Part shown: positions 22,043-33,909 of the stretch, one piece after another | Position numbering within the stretch: the stretch's first letter is position 1 | Layout of the letters: the number at the start of each line of letters is the position of its first letter | Assembly: GCA_030765055.1 (NCBI GenBank) | Contig: CM060947.1 | Location: forward strand, 224,556,625 to 224,620,624 | Direction: 5' to 3' | Source of the DNA: Mantis religiosa | Lineage: Eukaryota; Arthropoda; Insecta; Mantodea; Mantidae | Length of the DNA: 64,000 nt | Notes under the pieces: model-generated | Database searches by the model: none | Seen by the model: only the letters and a program-made list of their open reading frames with translations | What the model was told of the DNA's origin: nothing | Program-made: the position numbers and the translations under genes

Positions 22043-22827
22043 AATAGCATAAGTTAAAAACAGATAATCGATAATGCTAATATACAGAAATGTGCGAACT
22101 ATGTATATTACCACGCAATTTACACACGGCTACGGTAAAAGGGTGAGTTGATAGCTACAATATAATTTCTTAATATGTGCATGTATCACCCCATGAGAGG
22201 TAGCCTATACTCTATCTCAGGATAGTTTAATCCTGCTGTAAGGCGGAGCTGACACAACTCGCCACTAGCTAGACGCTACATGTACGCACATAAGTTCCGC
22301 AGTATACACTAGCAGTATATATAGCAGCGCTAACTTATAGACAATAAATAAATAGAGTTGGGTTACGTATTAACTTATTTAATCTGTGAGTTGGTTCATT
22401 TCTGAAAAAAATAATCATGAAATTTACTACGTATAGCAATTTTCGTAAAGTCGTCGTATTTCTCCACGCGCTGTTTGCATTTACGTGATTTTCCCGGTGC
22501 TCTTAGTTCCGGAAGCTTGGTGTTCCATACTACTTGCAAAAACACCAAGATCACCCGTTTCTTTCTCAATGTTTTTTTATAGACGATTGCAGATTTCTTT
22601 CTTTAAGCATGACAAAACAATGCAGAATCATTCACCTCTCGCCAATTGTGTTTCATTTCGGCTGAAGCACTAGCCTGCTCCATGATGAAAAACTTACTGA
22701 TTTTAAATTACATACACTACATAGCAAAGCGAGAAGGCGTGTCGGAAAAAATTCGCAACACAGATGTTTACCCGAGCTTATCGCACATACTATGCATGTG
22801 TGTATACTCTGTTCAGATGTAATCATG

Positions 22828-23055
22828 TCTTCTGGACAGCAATGTGTCTGTGATACATCGGCAGGCGCGAGAAATCATATCATATAGGGACACGCAGCTT
22901 CCAATCGCTCTGTTTGTGTTTCGTAACCTATTGTACCTCAACTTACTAATATTTCACTCTTCTAATTGACCAGATAAGACCCGATTAGGAACGATCGCAG
23001 CGCTGATCACCTAAAGGTCAATACGCCTCAACGCTCTGTAGAGCAATACATAAGT
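22828..23055 (+). repeat. Repeat S, copy 1
   Basis: Inverted partner of 63782-64000. Shared blocks: TCTTCTGGACAGCAATGTGT, CATCGGCAGGCGCGAGAAA, CAATCGCTCTGTTTGTGTTT, AATATTTCACTCTTCTAA and ATACGCCTCAACG. Non-coding, family unknown. Confidence 0.85.
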
Positions 23056-23129
23056 GTTCTTGGGCTTGGAAGGTACGCGAGATGTACAGGAAATAGTGTT
23101 AAATATCAAAAGCAACTCCGCACTATGTA

Positions 23130-24039
23130 GAGGGCTGTTCAATAAAGACTGATCATAATTTTTACGGACACAATTTTGCGCTTTAAAATTTATTCTTATT
23201 ATATTCTGTTAGCTTAATGTGAAACAAACATACCTTAGCAGTTTCACTTTGGTACCCCTGGTTCCCGTCTGTGAGAACCAGACAAGTTCAGACATGTTCA
23301 GTATCGCCTACCGCTGCAATGGGGATAACATGCAGTTAAAGTTGATGTTAGAGGAAGAGCCGGAGTTTCTATCAAACGTAATCACTGCTGATGAAACTTG
23401 GGTACACCATTTTGAGCCTGACAGCAAACAAAAAAGCTCAGTGTGGAAATCTCCTTCATCACCAACCGCCAAAACAGCTAAAGTGGTTGCTTCTGCTGAG
23501 AAAGTTATGATCATCTTATTATTTGGTATTCATGGAATGGTTTATCTGCATGTTGTACCTGCACACACATCAGTAACTGACAATACTACAGGGATGTCCT
23601 GAAAACGTTGCAAGTCCATATCGGGCGCAAAAGACCACATTTCCATGAAGCAGGCTGGATGCTGCAACACGATAATGCGCGGTCGCATATTGCCAATGTT
23701 GTTGCTGAATATCTTGCAAAAATACACGTGAAGTGCATCCCTCACCCTCACTATTGTCCGGATTTAGCCCCATGTAACATTTTCTATTCCCTAACTTGAA
23801 CAAACGCCTTCGTGGGAGGCATTATCCATCATCATAAGCAGTGGTGAAGGCTGCAGAGGCGATTTTGAAGGATCTCTCAAAAATGGTATCCAGCATGTCT
23901 TTGAAGACTGGCAGAAACGCTGGGACAAGTGCATCGCATTCAGGGGAGACTATTTTGAGAGGGACCAACAAAATTATGAGGATGAGTAATGGTACGTTGT
24001 CAAAAAAAATTGTGATCATGCTTTATTGAGCAGCCCTCG
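23130..24039 (+). mobile_element. Mariner element with internal deletion
   Basis: Ends GAGGGCTGTTCAATAAAGAC and, reversed, CGAGGGCTGCTCAATAAAGC match each other and the ends of the longer element at 40803-42169. TA lies at both borders. The element is 910 bp instead of about 1.37 kb: the leader is kept to GGATAACA and then joins directly to the region before the first catalytic Asp, so about 450 bp coding for the DNA-binding half is gone. Confidence 0.9.
23327..24000 (+). pseudogene. Mariner transposase lacking the DNA-binding half
   Basis: One frame runs MLEEEPEFLSNVITADETWV, then SVWKSPSSPTAKTAKVVASA, to a frameshift near 23580. The next carries HFHEAGWMLQHDNARSHIAN with the second Asp and IPHPHYCPDLAPCN, where the third catalytic Asp is replaced by Asn (PCN in place of PCD/PSD). 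The true start codon (23317) now leads into a stop within seven codons. It is non-functional three times over: deletion, frameshift and lost catalytic acid. Confidence 0.88.
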
Positions 24040-24041
24040 TA

Positions 24042-25590
24042 CAATAACTTCTTAATCAGCATGCAACTCGATACAGACCTCGCTGTGAGATAGCTGCCTG
24101 ATATAGGAATTCAAAAATATCATAGCAGTGTCCTTTAGTAATTGTTAAATAAAATACAGCTTAATTTAGCATAATAAATTAATAATGTGTATAATTTCAT
24201 CTTTCTTCTGGCTAATCTGAATACAGTTTGCCGAACACATCTGTGTGGTATGTGAAGCAAAAAGATAAAATGTGGGGCTATTACGTTTATAAGAATCGAA
24301 CCATTTGCATGTTGGTCTCTCTCCGAAAACAGCTCGCATAGAGCGGTGATCAGACTGTACTTAAAGAAGGAGTTTATGGTACGCATGCAAATAAGAGAAA
24401 ACACCCATTAACTTCGCTAAAGCAATCTACAGCTTAACCGTTTTCTGTCCCAATATCTCTGTCTGTCTTCCCGCCCAGTTGTTTACAGCAGGATTAAACT
24501 AGGTTGAAACAGATTATAAAATAACTAACTCTAAGCAACAGCACACAACGCCATTGATTGAATCACGTAAAGAAACTTACTGCAAGTTCCATGACAACAA
24601 AATAGATTAAAAAGTCCATAACGTACTTTCTAAATGTACTGCCAAATAATGTTCAATACGAAATCAAGTTCTCCATTTGTGTCCCATGGAATACTTAAAC
24701 GATTTAGAGAGACAAAGAAAAGTGTAACAGAATGGCCTAAAACTTAAAATACTCAGAGACGTAGAAGTAATTCATGAAGATTATTTAGCGAGGCATGAAG
24801 GTCTAAAACATCTAGTCCCTAGCTAGGCAGATACTCTTAAGTAGATAGCCTCTTTAGAATCAGAAACGCTATCTGGCAAAACAAAAGAAAACCAGGCAGC
24901 GCTCATATCCCCACATAATCATAGCCTGGTGTTAACACCCTCCATTTAAAATATTTCTGTAAACAGAGCGCATGAAGGAGCTGAAAAATTGGCATAGTTT
25001 CTTAATAATAACAAAACTAAGGGAATGAAGAGTCTGGAAACCCGCCAGAACACACTAACTTTCTGAATATTAAAGAGAGAAGTTTCGCTTTATTAATTTG
25101 GTTGCTGGAACTTCAATGTAGACGAACAAGAATCTATGTAGGCAAACAATTGCCTCAAGTGAAACATTTTATATATTAGGAAGGTGGAATGTTTTATTAG
25201 AGTAATAACCTTAACGATATAATGAATTTAAATACTGTTCTTTGTTTTATGATGGTATAGGAACATCATACATCAACTGCAGAGACGATGGAGCTTGTCC
25301 GATGTTTTAGATTACTTAGCACCATAAATAGGAATTCTTAGGTAGTTAGCTTCATGTAGTTATCTACAGTGGAACTGTTGTCACACTCAAAGAATAAAAG
25401 AGTTATGTTCAACGACGATGTCGATTGCCAGGAGCATATCAAAGCGCTGTGTGCCACAATTTCGTCCGCTACGAGTTCTTTTACGTACCAGTAGGTCTAC
25501 TGACATCGAACTGTCACTTTTAAGCTGGGCCATATTTGTACCCGTGACCTTCAAATAGACACAATAACATCTAAGTAACTGAACTGTCCA
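24042..25590. other. No identified gene
   Basis: AT-rich sequence. A 19-base stretch at 24483-24501 is the reverse complement of 22223-22241 (TAGTTTAATCCTGCTGTAA). Confidence 0.4.
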
Positions 25591-25595
25591 GAAAC

Positions 25596-25596
<1 letters not shown>

Positions 25597-25632
<36 letters not shown>
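25597..25632. repeat. TA microsatellite
   Basis: Uninterrupted TA run of about 36 bp. Confidence 0.95.
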
Positions 25633-25634
<2 letters not shown>

Positions 25635-25682
25635 AGTGGGCATGAGTCACCAATAGGCAGGTAAACACTTGCTGTTGGCCCA

Positions 25683-25931
25683 CCTCGGTAGCGTATGTCT
25701 GCCTCACGTTCAAGAGGTCCCGAGTTCGAATCTCGGTCAGTGTAAGCTACCTGGATAAGGTTTTTTTTTTCTCCGGGGGGGGGGTTTCCCTTATCCTGAA
25801 AGACGAGTGTGTCGGGTAGCTCTAAGCTAAATGAATCCTGGGCTCATTTGAGCATCATTTCACCAATTCCAGTCGTCGTCCGATATGACTTAACCTTGGA
25901 GGACGTAAAATTAAAAAAAAAAAAAAAAAAC
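25683..25931 (+). mobile_element. SINE family B, full length with A-tail
   Basis: Head CCTCGGTAGCGTATGTCTGC has lost part of the D arm; B-box GAGTTCGAATCTCGG is intact. The body includes GGATAAGG with a 12-base T tract, a 10-base G tract, CCCTTATCC and GATATGACTTAACCTTGGAG. It ends in an 18-base A-tail, suggesting a rather young copy. Confidence 0.92.
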
Positions 25932-26705
25932 TTCTTGTTGAATACTATCGTCAATAGTCCAAACGAGGGATGGCGGTGCTTTGTAAGTTGTGACGTCAGT
26001 CCTGAAGTCCCGTCTAAATAAGTAAATGGATGGACATCTTATTTATTAGTCCAATAAAGTATAAAAAACATAAAACCATTTAAAGCATCTAGCACTGCCA
26101 TATCAAGGCTCTCCCGTACTTTACTTTCCAGGTTGCGTATATAGAACACCTACAGTCTGTGAGGTTTAACTTGTCGCGCACCTTTTAGATAGAGAAAAGA
26201 ATACTCACTATCTCACTCTTAGACGTAGCAGGCAAAGAAGACACACCAGCCAAACATGCATCTCCTCTCCGTTCGATTGTTTCTCATTCCCCGATTCACA
26301 GTGAAAAATTTCAAAAGCATCTTCGTTTTCTTCTTCCGAGTCTTCAAAATGTAGGAAAAAGTTGGTAACTGAAGTATGAAACTACTTCCAGAAAATGCCT
26401 CTGTAATTCCTATAGCAAATCTGTCCCCCTAACATTTGGAAACTCACTTCAAATAGAGTCTAATTTATCATTAATTTTGCTGTGGTAGTAGGAAGGAGGC
26501 TGTTTTCATACACGTAAGAGAGATTTCATGAACTGCAATGTCTTCTGCCTTTCACAATTTTATTTCATTATGAGTGTAATACATTTTGAAGGTTTATCTT
26601 AACGATATACTTAAGAGCTTGATTTAAAAAATTCACAAACTTAATTGAAAAACGGCTCTCTAACATTTACAACTCAAACTAACTGCTTATGCATGCATCC
26701 CGCCA
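25932..26705. other. No recognisable feature
   Basis: AT-rich, no coding or repeat signal recognised. Confidence 0.4.
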
Positions 26706-26707
26706 TA

Positions 26708-26938
26708 GGGTAAACGGAGGTATTTTCATGACTTAGGCAATTTCGTGATACAGAGAAGCCAGTTGGTGTTACCGCGCCGGCCAATAAGCTCCTGAGCTCT
26801 CTCACTCACTCTAGGAACAAATAAATATGTCAGCTACCAACAGTGAAAGACGAGTAAAGAGCAATTAGTTTCGCTGTGACATCCCTTCGAATAATTATCA
26901 CGAAATTGCCTATTTCACGAAAATACCTCCCTTTACCC
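26708..26938. mobile_element. MITE with about 45-bp terminal inverted repeats
   Basis: Left end GGGTAAACGGAGGTATTTTC, then AGGCAATTTCGTGATA; the right end reversed reads GGGTAAAGGGAGGTATTTTC, then AGGCAATTTCGTGATA. TA flanks both ends (26706-26707 and 26939-26940). The 231-bp size, lack of ORF and TA duplication fit a Tc1/mariner-type miniature element. Confidence 0.9.
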
Positions 26939-26943
26939 TACTA

Positions 26944-27194
26944 ATTGGCCGCGACGAGGCTCAGTGGTTACACAGCTTGGTTCTCACCAAGGCGGCCCGG
27001 GTTCGATCCCAGGCGACCGCAAATTGAGATTTGTGGTGGACAACACGGCGCTGGGGCGGGTTTTCTCCGGGATCACCGGTTTCCCCTGCCATCTCATTCC
27101 ACCGGTGCTCCATCTTCATCTCATGTATCATCAGTGTCATCGCCTGCGGTGCCGTATGCAGTAAAAGCGGGCGTTAATAACTATACACATTTCA
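26944..27194 (+). mobile_element. SINE family C, full length, with 12-base duplication
   Basis: Head GAGGCTCAGTGGTTACACAG, anticodon-arm CTTGGTTCTCACCAAGG, B-box GGGTTCGATCCCAGG. The body ends AAAGCGGGCGTTAATAACTA. TTTACCCTACTA at 26932-26943 and 27195-27206 is an exact duplication. The left repeat includes the last bases of the MITE, so the SINE inserted after the MITE. Confidence 0.95.
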
Positions 27195-27335
27195 TTTACC
27201 CTACTACGCAAATTTAGCTACCAAATATAAATGCACGACGGTACGTCCAATCTATAACAAGTTTAAAGCTGCATACTTTACCATTAATATTAATCTTTCT
27301 TTTCAAACATTCTCAGTTCTATAAAATCGCCTTGA

Positions 27336-27512
27336 AACTGAGAGGTCCTGAGTGAGGCTAGATAAGGATTTTCCTGGGTTTTCCCTTATCCTTCAAGACG
27401 AATGTCGGTAACTCTAAGCTCCATGGACCCTGGATTAATTTGAGCATCATTTCACCCAATTCATGCACCGTCCGATATAACAACGTTGGGGCGGACGTAA
27501 ATTAAAGGAAAA
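27336..27512 (+). mobile_element. SINE family B, head-truncated
   Basis: Begins at GAGAGGTCCTGAGTGAGG, lacking the A-box and most of the B-box, then runs through CCTTATCCTTCAAGACGAAT and CGGACGTAAATTAAAGG. Confidence 0.85.
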
Positions 27513-27699
27513 ACTGGTCTGCTTTTAAACAATTTGCGAAACCCGATTTGGATAAATGTTAATTGATTTGAATATTTCCCCTAACTTTCTCTATTCTCTT
27601 TGTAGTAGAAATTGACAGGGATTCCTTGCCTGTGGCAATAACGGCTTTTCTCCTGGAGTGGGTATACATAATAACACCAGCAGACCAGCAGAAGATAGG

Positions 27700-28847
27700 G
27701 GACACTAAGGTAACCTGAGTGGGAGTGTTTTCGCCACAGAACCTAGCCGCTTAGTGCGACTTTATCTGGGCGGTAATAGAAGTTAGTCGGTTGTCTCAAG
27801 CGTATGTTTCTGGGCATAGGTTTCTCTGATCTGTTGGGTTTAAGCCACTGAGGCTACCGCCCATTCACGCAGCGACCACGCCCGATGCTGGCTGTATCTA
27901 ACCTGCCGCACGTGCGGACGTTCGCCCTTGCGGTATGTATGCCCAAGAATGCCTTCACCTAGTCTCCCGCTTGTAGGACGACAGAGTGCAGGCAGCACGA
28001 TCAGAGGGGGTAGGAACTGAGACTGACACTACAGGCTAATAGCCCATGGCGTCTTTTGGGAGTTTGTAGCTCCTCTTCCTGCTTTGTGGTCCTGCTTCTA
28101 GGAGCTTTGTGGTCGTACCGACCGAATGTGCTAACCAGCTGATTGGGGTGGGCAGAGAGTTTGTTGTGGAGGGTTCGAGATATCTCTCTTCCCATATCCA
28201 CGATGTAGGGGATTTGGGATTGCTCATGTGGGATATGGGACGGGAATCTGCGCCCAGTATTATTGATCATTCTTAATGCCCGGTTGTGTACGTACTGCAG
28301 TCTTTGGGCGGTGTTTCGAGCCGCCGATCCCCTGATCTCGCACTCTTACGGAATCAGGGGTGGAGTAGTCACCCGATATAGGCAAAGTTTAAGGTGTGTG
28401 GGCATTATGGACCTGAATATATCATTATGTGGGGTATAAGTGCCTGAGTGCAGCATGTCCGAGTCCGGCCTTGGCCTTGACGTGAGGAGTGAAGTTTAGC
28501 CCAAGATCAAGTACGACACCGAGGTATTTGGCCGAAGAAACCCATAGGATTTGCCCTGCCGCAACTTCAGCGATCCCGTTGGTCGCCAGCGTCAAGCCTT
28601 AGCCAGCTCTTACCTGGCCTGATAGCCATCCTCCACTTCTCACACCAGTGCCGATCGCTCGGAGCTGACGTTGTAGTGGTGGGAAGCAGAACTTGACGTT
28701 TTTATTACGTGCCATTATGAGAACATCGTCCGCATACTGGCACGTTACAGTCTGTGGTTCCGTGGGAAAGTCAGGCATGTAGGCGCGAACAGTAGCGGTG
28801 ATAGAACACTAGGTACCCTCCGGGACTCCCGCGGGGTTGAGAGTGGA
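27700..28847 (-). pseudogene. Jockey-like LINE, RT palm to 3' UTR
   Basis: Minus-strand pieces in order: GVPEGT ... VLSPLLFAPT (frameshifted), TEPQTVTCQYADDVLIMARN near 28740 with the catalytic YADD, CEKWRMAIRPGKS, AKYLGVVLDLGLNFTPHVKA near 28510, KLCLYRVTTPPLIP with a stop, RLQYVHNRALRMINNTGRRF and EQSQIPYIVDM ending near 28001. It is the same family as the 15 kb copy but longer, keeping the RT active site. Several frameshifts and stops. The 3' UTR to 27700 includes AAGCGGCTAGGTTCTG, common to both copies. 5' truncation near 28847 is usual for target-primed insertion. Confidence 0.88.
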
Positions 28848-30104
28848 AGGAAAGCATAATAACACCCTTTCCAATTTGAAGCTGCAGCAAAGTTCACTTT
28901 GTAACTGGTCAATTGTTGTGTTTGCTCCTCTTGATGAATTTCGGTTGACGTTTACTGCAAATTTCATCTGGCTTTCATTTTTAATTTTGTACTAAAATGG
29001 GGACAGATATTTCTCTGTCCTCATCACACTTTGTTTCCGTGAAAAAAGTATTTAAATGTTACGTTTTACTCATCAGACAACCCTTATATCTTCGCTATTT
29101 CACAAACAGTTTACTTTGTGTGGCGTTAACACACAACTTGTGACGTTATTTATGAACTTTTCCAGAAACCTCTGCATTCATTCGCATCGTTTCAACATCT
29201 GTTCCGAAACATTACCGTTTTAATACATACCTGCATTAACTGCGTATAAATCAGTTGAATATAGTTCATTTAAGTGTATAAAAATATTCGGTTAATTAGG
29301 TTTCACATAAACAATCAAATCCCCGATAATTTCTGTAAATACGCTATAGAAAACCATAGAGATCGATGTGCTCGGTTTTGATATGGTTTTTCTATAAATA
29401 ACTTCCGCCAGTCTCTGTAAATAACCCTTTCATTTAACTGAATGGCACTGAAGCGACATCTCTCACGGTGTAAATAAAACTAACGGAGATGTAAAATAAA
29501 AGTTTAATTCAGAACCCCGTCTGAAGCTGCGCATTCATTCACACACCGAACCAAACTGTGGCGGTTAACATTTGTTTAATTTTACAGAAGAGCTGTGATT
29601 GATGCTGCGAGTGTGTAATTTCATTTGGTTTTAGAACTATTCTACCCTCAATTATTTCCCCTTTTATATCGGGTTTCCTGACGGCCATTTTCACACTATA
29701 AATGTTGCAGCGGTCTGTTATTTAGCCCATTAGCTTCCAAGAATGGCAGGCTTTGATGTTCCAGGTTTTTGCTCACAACTAAATGACTATCAAGCTTTGC
29801 GCTTTGGACTTTGGATATGACGCTAACCTTCCGCGCTGTTGTTTTGTTTCTGGGAATACGAGAGAGTTACGGCGTGAGCTGAAAGGTTTAATTAAAACCT
29901 AGAGTGTTAATTCTGCAAGTTGTACTGCAATTACTGTGCTAATGAAGCACGTAAAATGCACTCAGCAATGATTATGTTTCTATGTCGTCTGTGTTAGTTA
30001 AAAGTTCACCGGCCGAGAGCGGGAGGAAAAATAAAGAAACTTTCAACTAAAATATGTTAACAAAATTAATATATACATTTTAATCAACACTGCACTATTT
30101 TAGT
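28848..30104. other. No identified gene
   Basis: AT-rich single-copy-looking DNA; no ORF, tRNA-like box or repeat recognised. Confidence 0.4.
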
Positions 30105-30168
30105 GCTGTTTAACGCTCGCTTTTGTCACAGATGGCACCACTGACGGTTGACATGAAGATACATTAAA
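30105..30168 (-). mobile_element. SINE family C, 3' fragment
   Basis: TGCTGTTTAACGCTCGCTTT, then GGCACCACTGACGGTTGACA corresponds to the minus-strand end of family C. Decayed. Confidence 0.6.
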
Positions 30169-30995
30169 TGAAATGATTATTGGGAAAGGAATTTCGGGAC
30201 GGGAAATTTCCAGCCCTAAGGGCACCTCATCGGCAACTGAGAAATATCTGGATAAATTTTAGTCAAGAAGGATGGTCCTAGCGGGGTGTGAGCCATATAT
30301 CTCCTGTAAAAATTCCTACTTAACTACTCTATAAAAAGTATATAAGAATTATATAAAAATGGAAGAGGGAGCTACGACTGGAATTCGCAAAACGTTCGCA
30401 GAATGCTCTTGTGTAGTGCAGAAACTGTATGTTGCGAAAAAAAGTATTAAACATAATTTAAGAGCTGTTAGTAATAGTAATCAAGAGTATAAAATATTTA
30501 AATAAAATGAATATTAGAATTTGAGGATTATGTACTTTAACTCAACTATTGTGGTTGCCACAATTTCTAAAGGGTTTTGAAAATATCAGGGAGATGAGCC
30601 GTAAACCAGCGGATGCTAATATCTGGGATTATATTACTTATAAACTAAGTATGTTTATTACCTTGGTTTTAATAGTATTGGATTTTTGTATTGGTTTTTT
30701 AATAGTCATATTGTATCATTTTGTATAATACGTAAAATATGAAGCTATTAACAGTGAAGCAAATAAATATATACAATATAATAATTTGTAACCTAAAACT
30801 TCTCTTATCTTATAATAAATTATGATAATTCTTATAAATTCTCCGGGATCGTGATTTCATGTAAACTTTTACACATCCTCAGCCAGAAACAGAGCTGTCG
30901 TCTCGTTACGAACGCTAGATGTCGATATGTTCTTGTTAGTACTACCAAAACATGAAAATAAAACAAATTTAAAAACAGAATCGACAGCCGGTATT

Positions 30996-31505
30996 TCAAA
31001 ATTCATTACGCGATGTTTGTGTTTCAAAATAAATATCATTTCCCATACCATTAAATTGTTTTAATAATTTAAATTCTGGATTTATTTCATAGTTAAATGA
31101 CCAAAACTGATTTGCTAAGGCCGATTTATCAGTTTGTTTATACTTAATGTTACGAAAATGTTCTTTCGTTCTGGTTTCTAAATTACGTTTTGCCTTTCCA
31201 ATATTAGCTTCATCACAATCGAAACAAGCCTGATAAATACAATATTTTTAATATTAGGAATTTTATATTCTATGGAGAAATGCAATATATGTTTAATACT
31301 ACACTTATTTTGAGGAACTAAAGTTATACCAAATTCTTCAAAACATTTTTGAAATTGTTTATTAACACAAGAATGGTAAGTAATTTTTTTTTTTAAATTA
31401 TAATCGTCTTTTATTTTTCTAAGGGTAGAAATATAATTAATAGTTTTTTGATATCTGAATTTTTAATTTTTTTATTTATAAATTCTTTATTAAAACCATT
31501 TTATT
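30996..31505 (-). pseudogene. Penelope-like element, GIY-YIG endonuclease relic
   Basis: The minus-strand frame from 31238 reads IYQACFDCDEANIGKAKRNL, then ETRTKEHFRNIKYKQTDKSA and FNYEINPEFKLLKQ. This matches the GIY-YIG nuclease at the C-terminus of Penelope-like retroelements: Ile-Tyr start, a Cys-x2-Cys pair, xIGxxxRNLxTRxKEH. The canonical YIG has become NIG. Upstream, across frameshifts, NGFNKEFINKKIKNSD and ITYHSCVNKQFQKCFEEFGI look like the end of the RT domain. No complete frame remains. The terminal part near 30900 may continue the C-terminus. Confidence 0.75.
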
Positions 31506-31804
31506 TTGTATATTCATGTATAAGGGATGCAGAGGCAAACATTGACTGTCATTTCTTCAAGTAAGTTAAAGGTCCACCATACAAGGGTACCATATATACC
31601 TATTTAAACATTCATACTAATAACAAAGAATGCTTCGTAAATAGTTCCGAGAAAAAACAGAATTTAATAAAAATTAAGTATTTTAAGATATTTACGTTAT
31701 GTGCAGTAAGATTTTGTATATGCCTTCTACTTGACTGTTAAAACAAACATCATGTCCATGAAAATACTCTAAACAAATTTGTATATTAATTAAATTACCA
31801 CAGA

Positions 31805-31856
<52 letters not shown>

Positions 31857-33688
31857 ACAATTTTTTGTGATGGGATAATTTTCTTGAAGATCTTTGTACT
31901 TCGTCCTTCAAAGACTGTTAAATTTAAATACCAAGTTTGGTATCTAAAGGACATTTCCTTTGTGAGTTGTGATTTTCACGGAAGCATACGAAATACTTTT
32001 AAAAATGTTTTGCTAGGATTCAATATACCTTAAAACGTATACTTTCGGGAAAGTTCGCTTTCGCATTTTTGGTGAAATACTATAATTTTTCTTCTTACTG
32101 TATGAACCCTGTGCTCTGATTTTATTGTTAGCAATTTGTACTGTTTGCACATTTATAGAGCAGCGCCTGCTTATAAAACCTGACAAGGATAAAGAAGGTA
32201 AAGGCAAAATTTATACAAGTTTATTAAAATAACTTTGCATGCGTATCGTGGCGTTATAAACTGATTTGACACTAGACCTTTGCTATTTCAAGAGATATAT
32301 TACATGGAGTAAACATTCCAGGCATGTCTGATTTTGCAGCATATTTTGCAATTTTCAACTTCTTAAAGAAAGGACACGATATTCTTAGCTAGCCTAAGCT
32401 TTTATAACAGCAATGTATTCATAATTAAGTAAAAGTGCTTTGTAAAGCAGTTTTAATATTTTAGTAATGTATGACAAGAAATTAGAAAGTGTATAAACAC
32501 CCGTGCCCCTGATTGGACTCTTCAATGTTAAAAATTATCAAATTGGTTTAAAAATTTAGAGGTTATTCTATATAGCAATTAATAAATATTTAAGACAAAC
32601 CTGGGTTTTAGTTTGATTTCAAATAATGAACTGCTAGAAAATTAATTTCTGATTCCTAAGTATTCCAAAGTAGCAACAGGGAGGCGTGGTGGGAAAAGGC
32701 ATTGGTGAAAATGACGTCAACTTACTTAAACTGTTCAATATTTCAAGCAGTATGCTGCATACGGTGGTTCGGTATTACACATCAGAGAACCCAGAAAGTA
32801 ATACTAGAAAGAAAAATGTTCAAGAAAGTAACCAATGGCCTACATTTGCATTTAAAAAGTATTTTAATGAGTATATTTTCCTACTTACCAATATTATTTC
32901 ATTACAATTCACATCCAAAATACTGGTAGCACCATTTTTGCGATCATCCGACAAAACACTAACACGCACACAACATACTTCCTCTTTCAGATTGCTGGAA
33001 TGACAAATGAACAGCAACTGCTGTGACGTCACAAGAAACAAGATACACTACACAACTCTGATAACCATAAATCAAAAGACGCATACCAACAGTACGTGTG
33101 TGTATTGCGTGCTTCCTTGGGTACAGTTTCGAACATAATGTTATAAAATTTTAACTACAGCGAACTTTTTAACACCCATTTTCTGGAAAATGATAGATTC
33201 TATCTTGTACCGAATATAAATGCATAAAACTTTTATCCCAAACAAAAGCAAATCTCATTTATATTACTTCTCTATGGTTTATTTGTGGTATATACGAAAT
33301 ATTCTTACAAAAACTGATTTGTTTTCCTTATACTTCACTTTTATTGAGCTAAAACTTAGCTACGTCACAAATTTTCCATAGATCAAATGTTTTAGAATAT
33401 GCTGGGTTTAAAATTCCATCCCCTTTCATGCCATCGTGCGAATGGCATGATTTAATTTTGACGTGACTTGAAAAGAATGGCTAAAGATTACATAATGTCA
33501 ACCACTGATAAATAATGTATATTTCAGAGATGGCTGATGTCACTAAAAGTATAAATTATATATTTTAAAGGGACACATGCTTTGTGAAGTACGTTATCCC
33601 CATTGTTTAAGCTAACTGGTTATACAAGATACCTAAAGAAATGTCTAATGAAATAATCCTCTCAGCCTATTCCCAATAAATGCAACAT
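31506..33688. other. No identified gene
   Basis: AT-rich DNA with a TA tract (listed separately). ORFs near 32686-33041 occur on both strands without similarity. Confidence 0.4.
31807..31852. repeat. TA microsatellite
   Basis: TA run of about 46 bp, the longest uninterrupted one in the window. Confidence 0.95.
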
Positions 33689-33899
33689 GTACAGGGTGTT
33701 TCGAAACGTAACTGAACGAATATATCCGTTTCGTAGATTATAACATAACTAGTTCGAATTTCGGTGTCATAACTTCGAAATTCTCTTAGGTATAATTTTA
33801 TGCAGCATTAAATATTACATCTTTTGTGATTAGGCAGCTCAGGAAACACTGGTGTGCGAACAAAAAAAGTTGTCATTGGGACGAACCGGCCACGAAAAC
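33689..33899 (+). repeat. Possible solo end of a CAGGGTGT-type DNA transposon
   Basis: TACAGGGTGTTTCGAAACGT is a typical terminal sequence of insect Tc-like elements. No partner end or transposase is nearby: SINE A composite inserts directly after. Confidence 0.4.
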
Positions 33900-33909
33900 A
33901 GACATTGCT
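33900..33909 (+). repeat. Left target-site duplication of the A composite
   Basis: AGACATTGCT is repeated exactly at 34394-34403. Confidence 0.75.
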
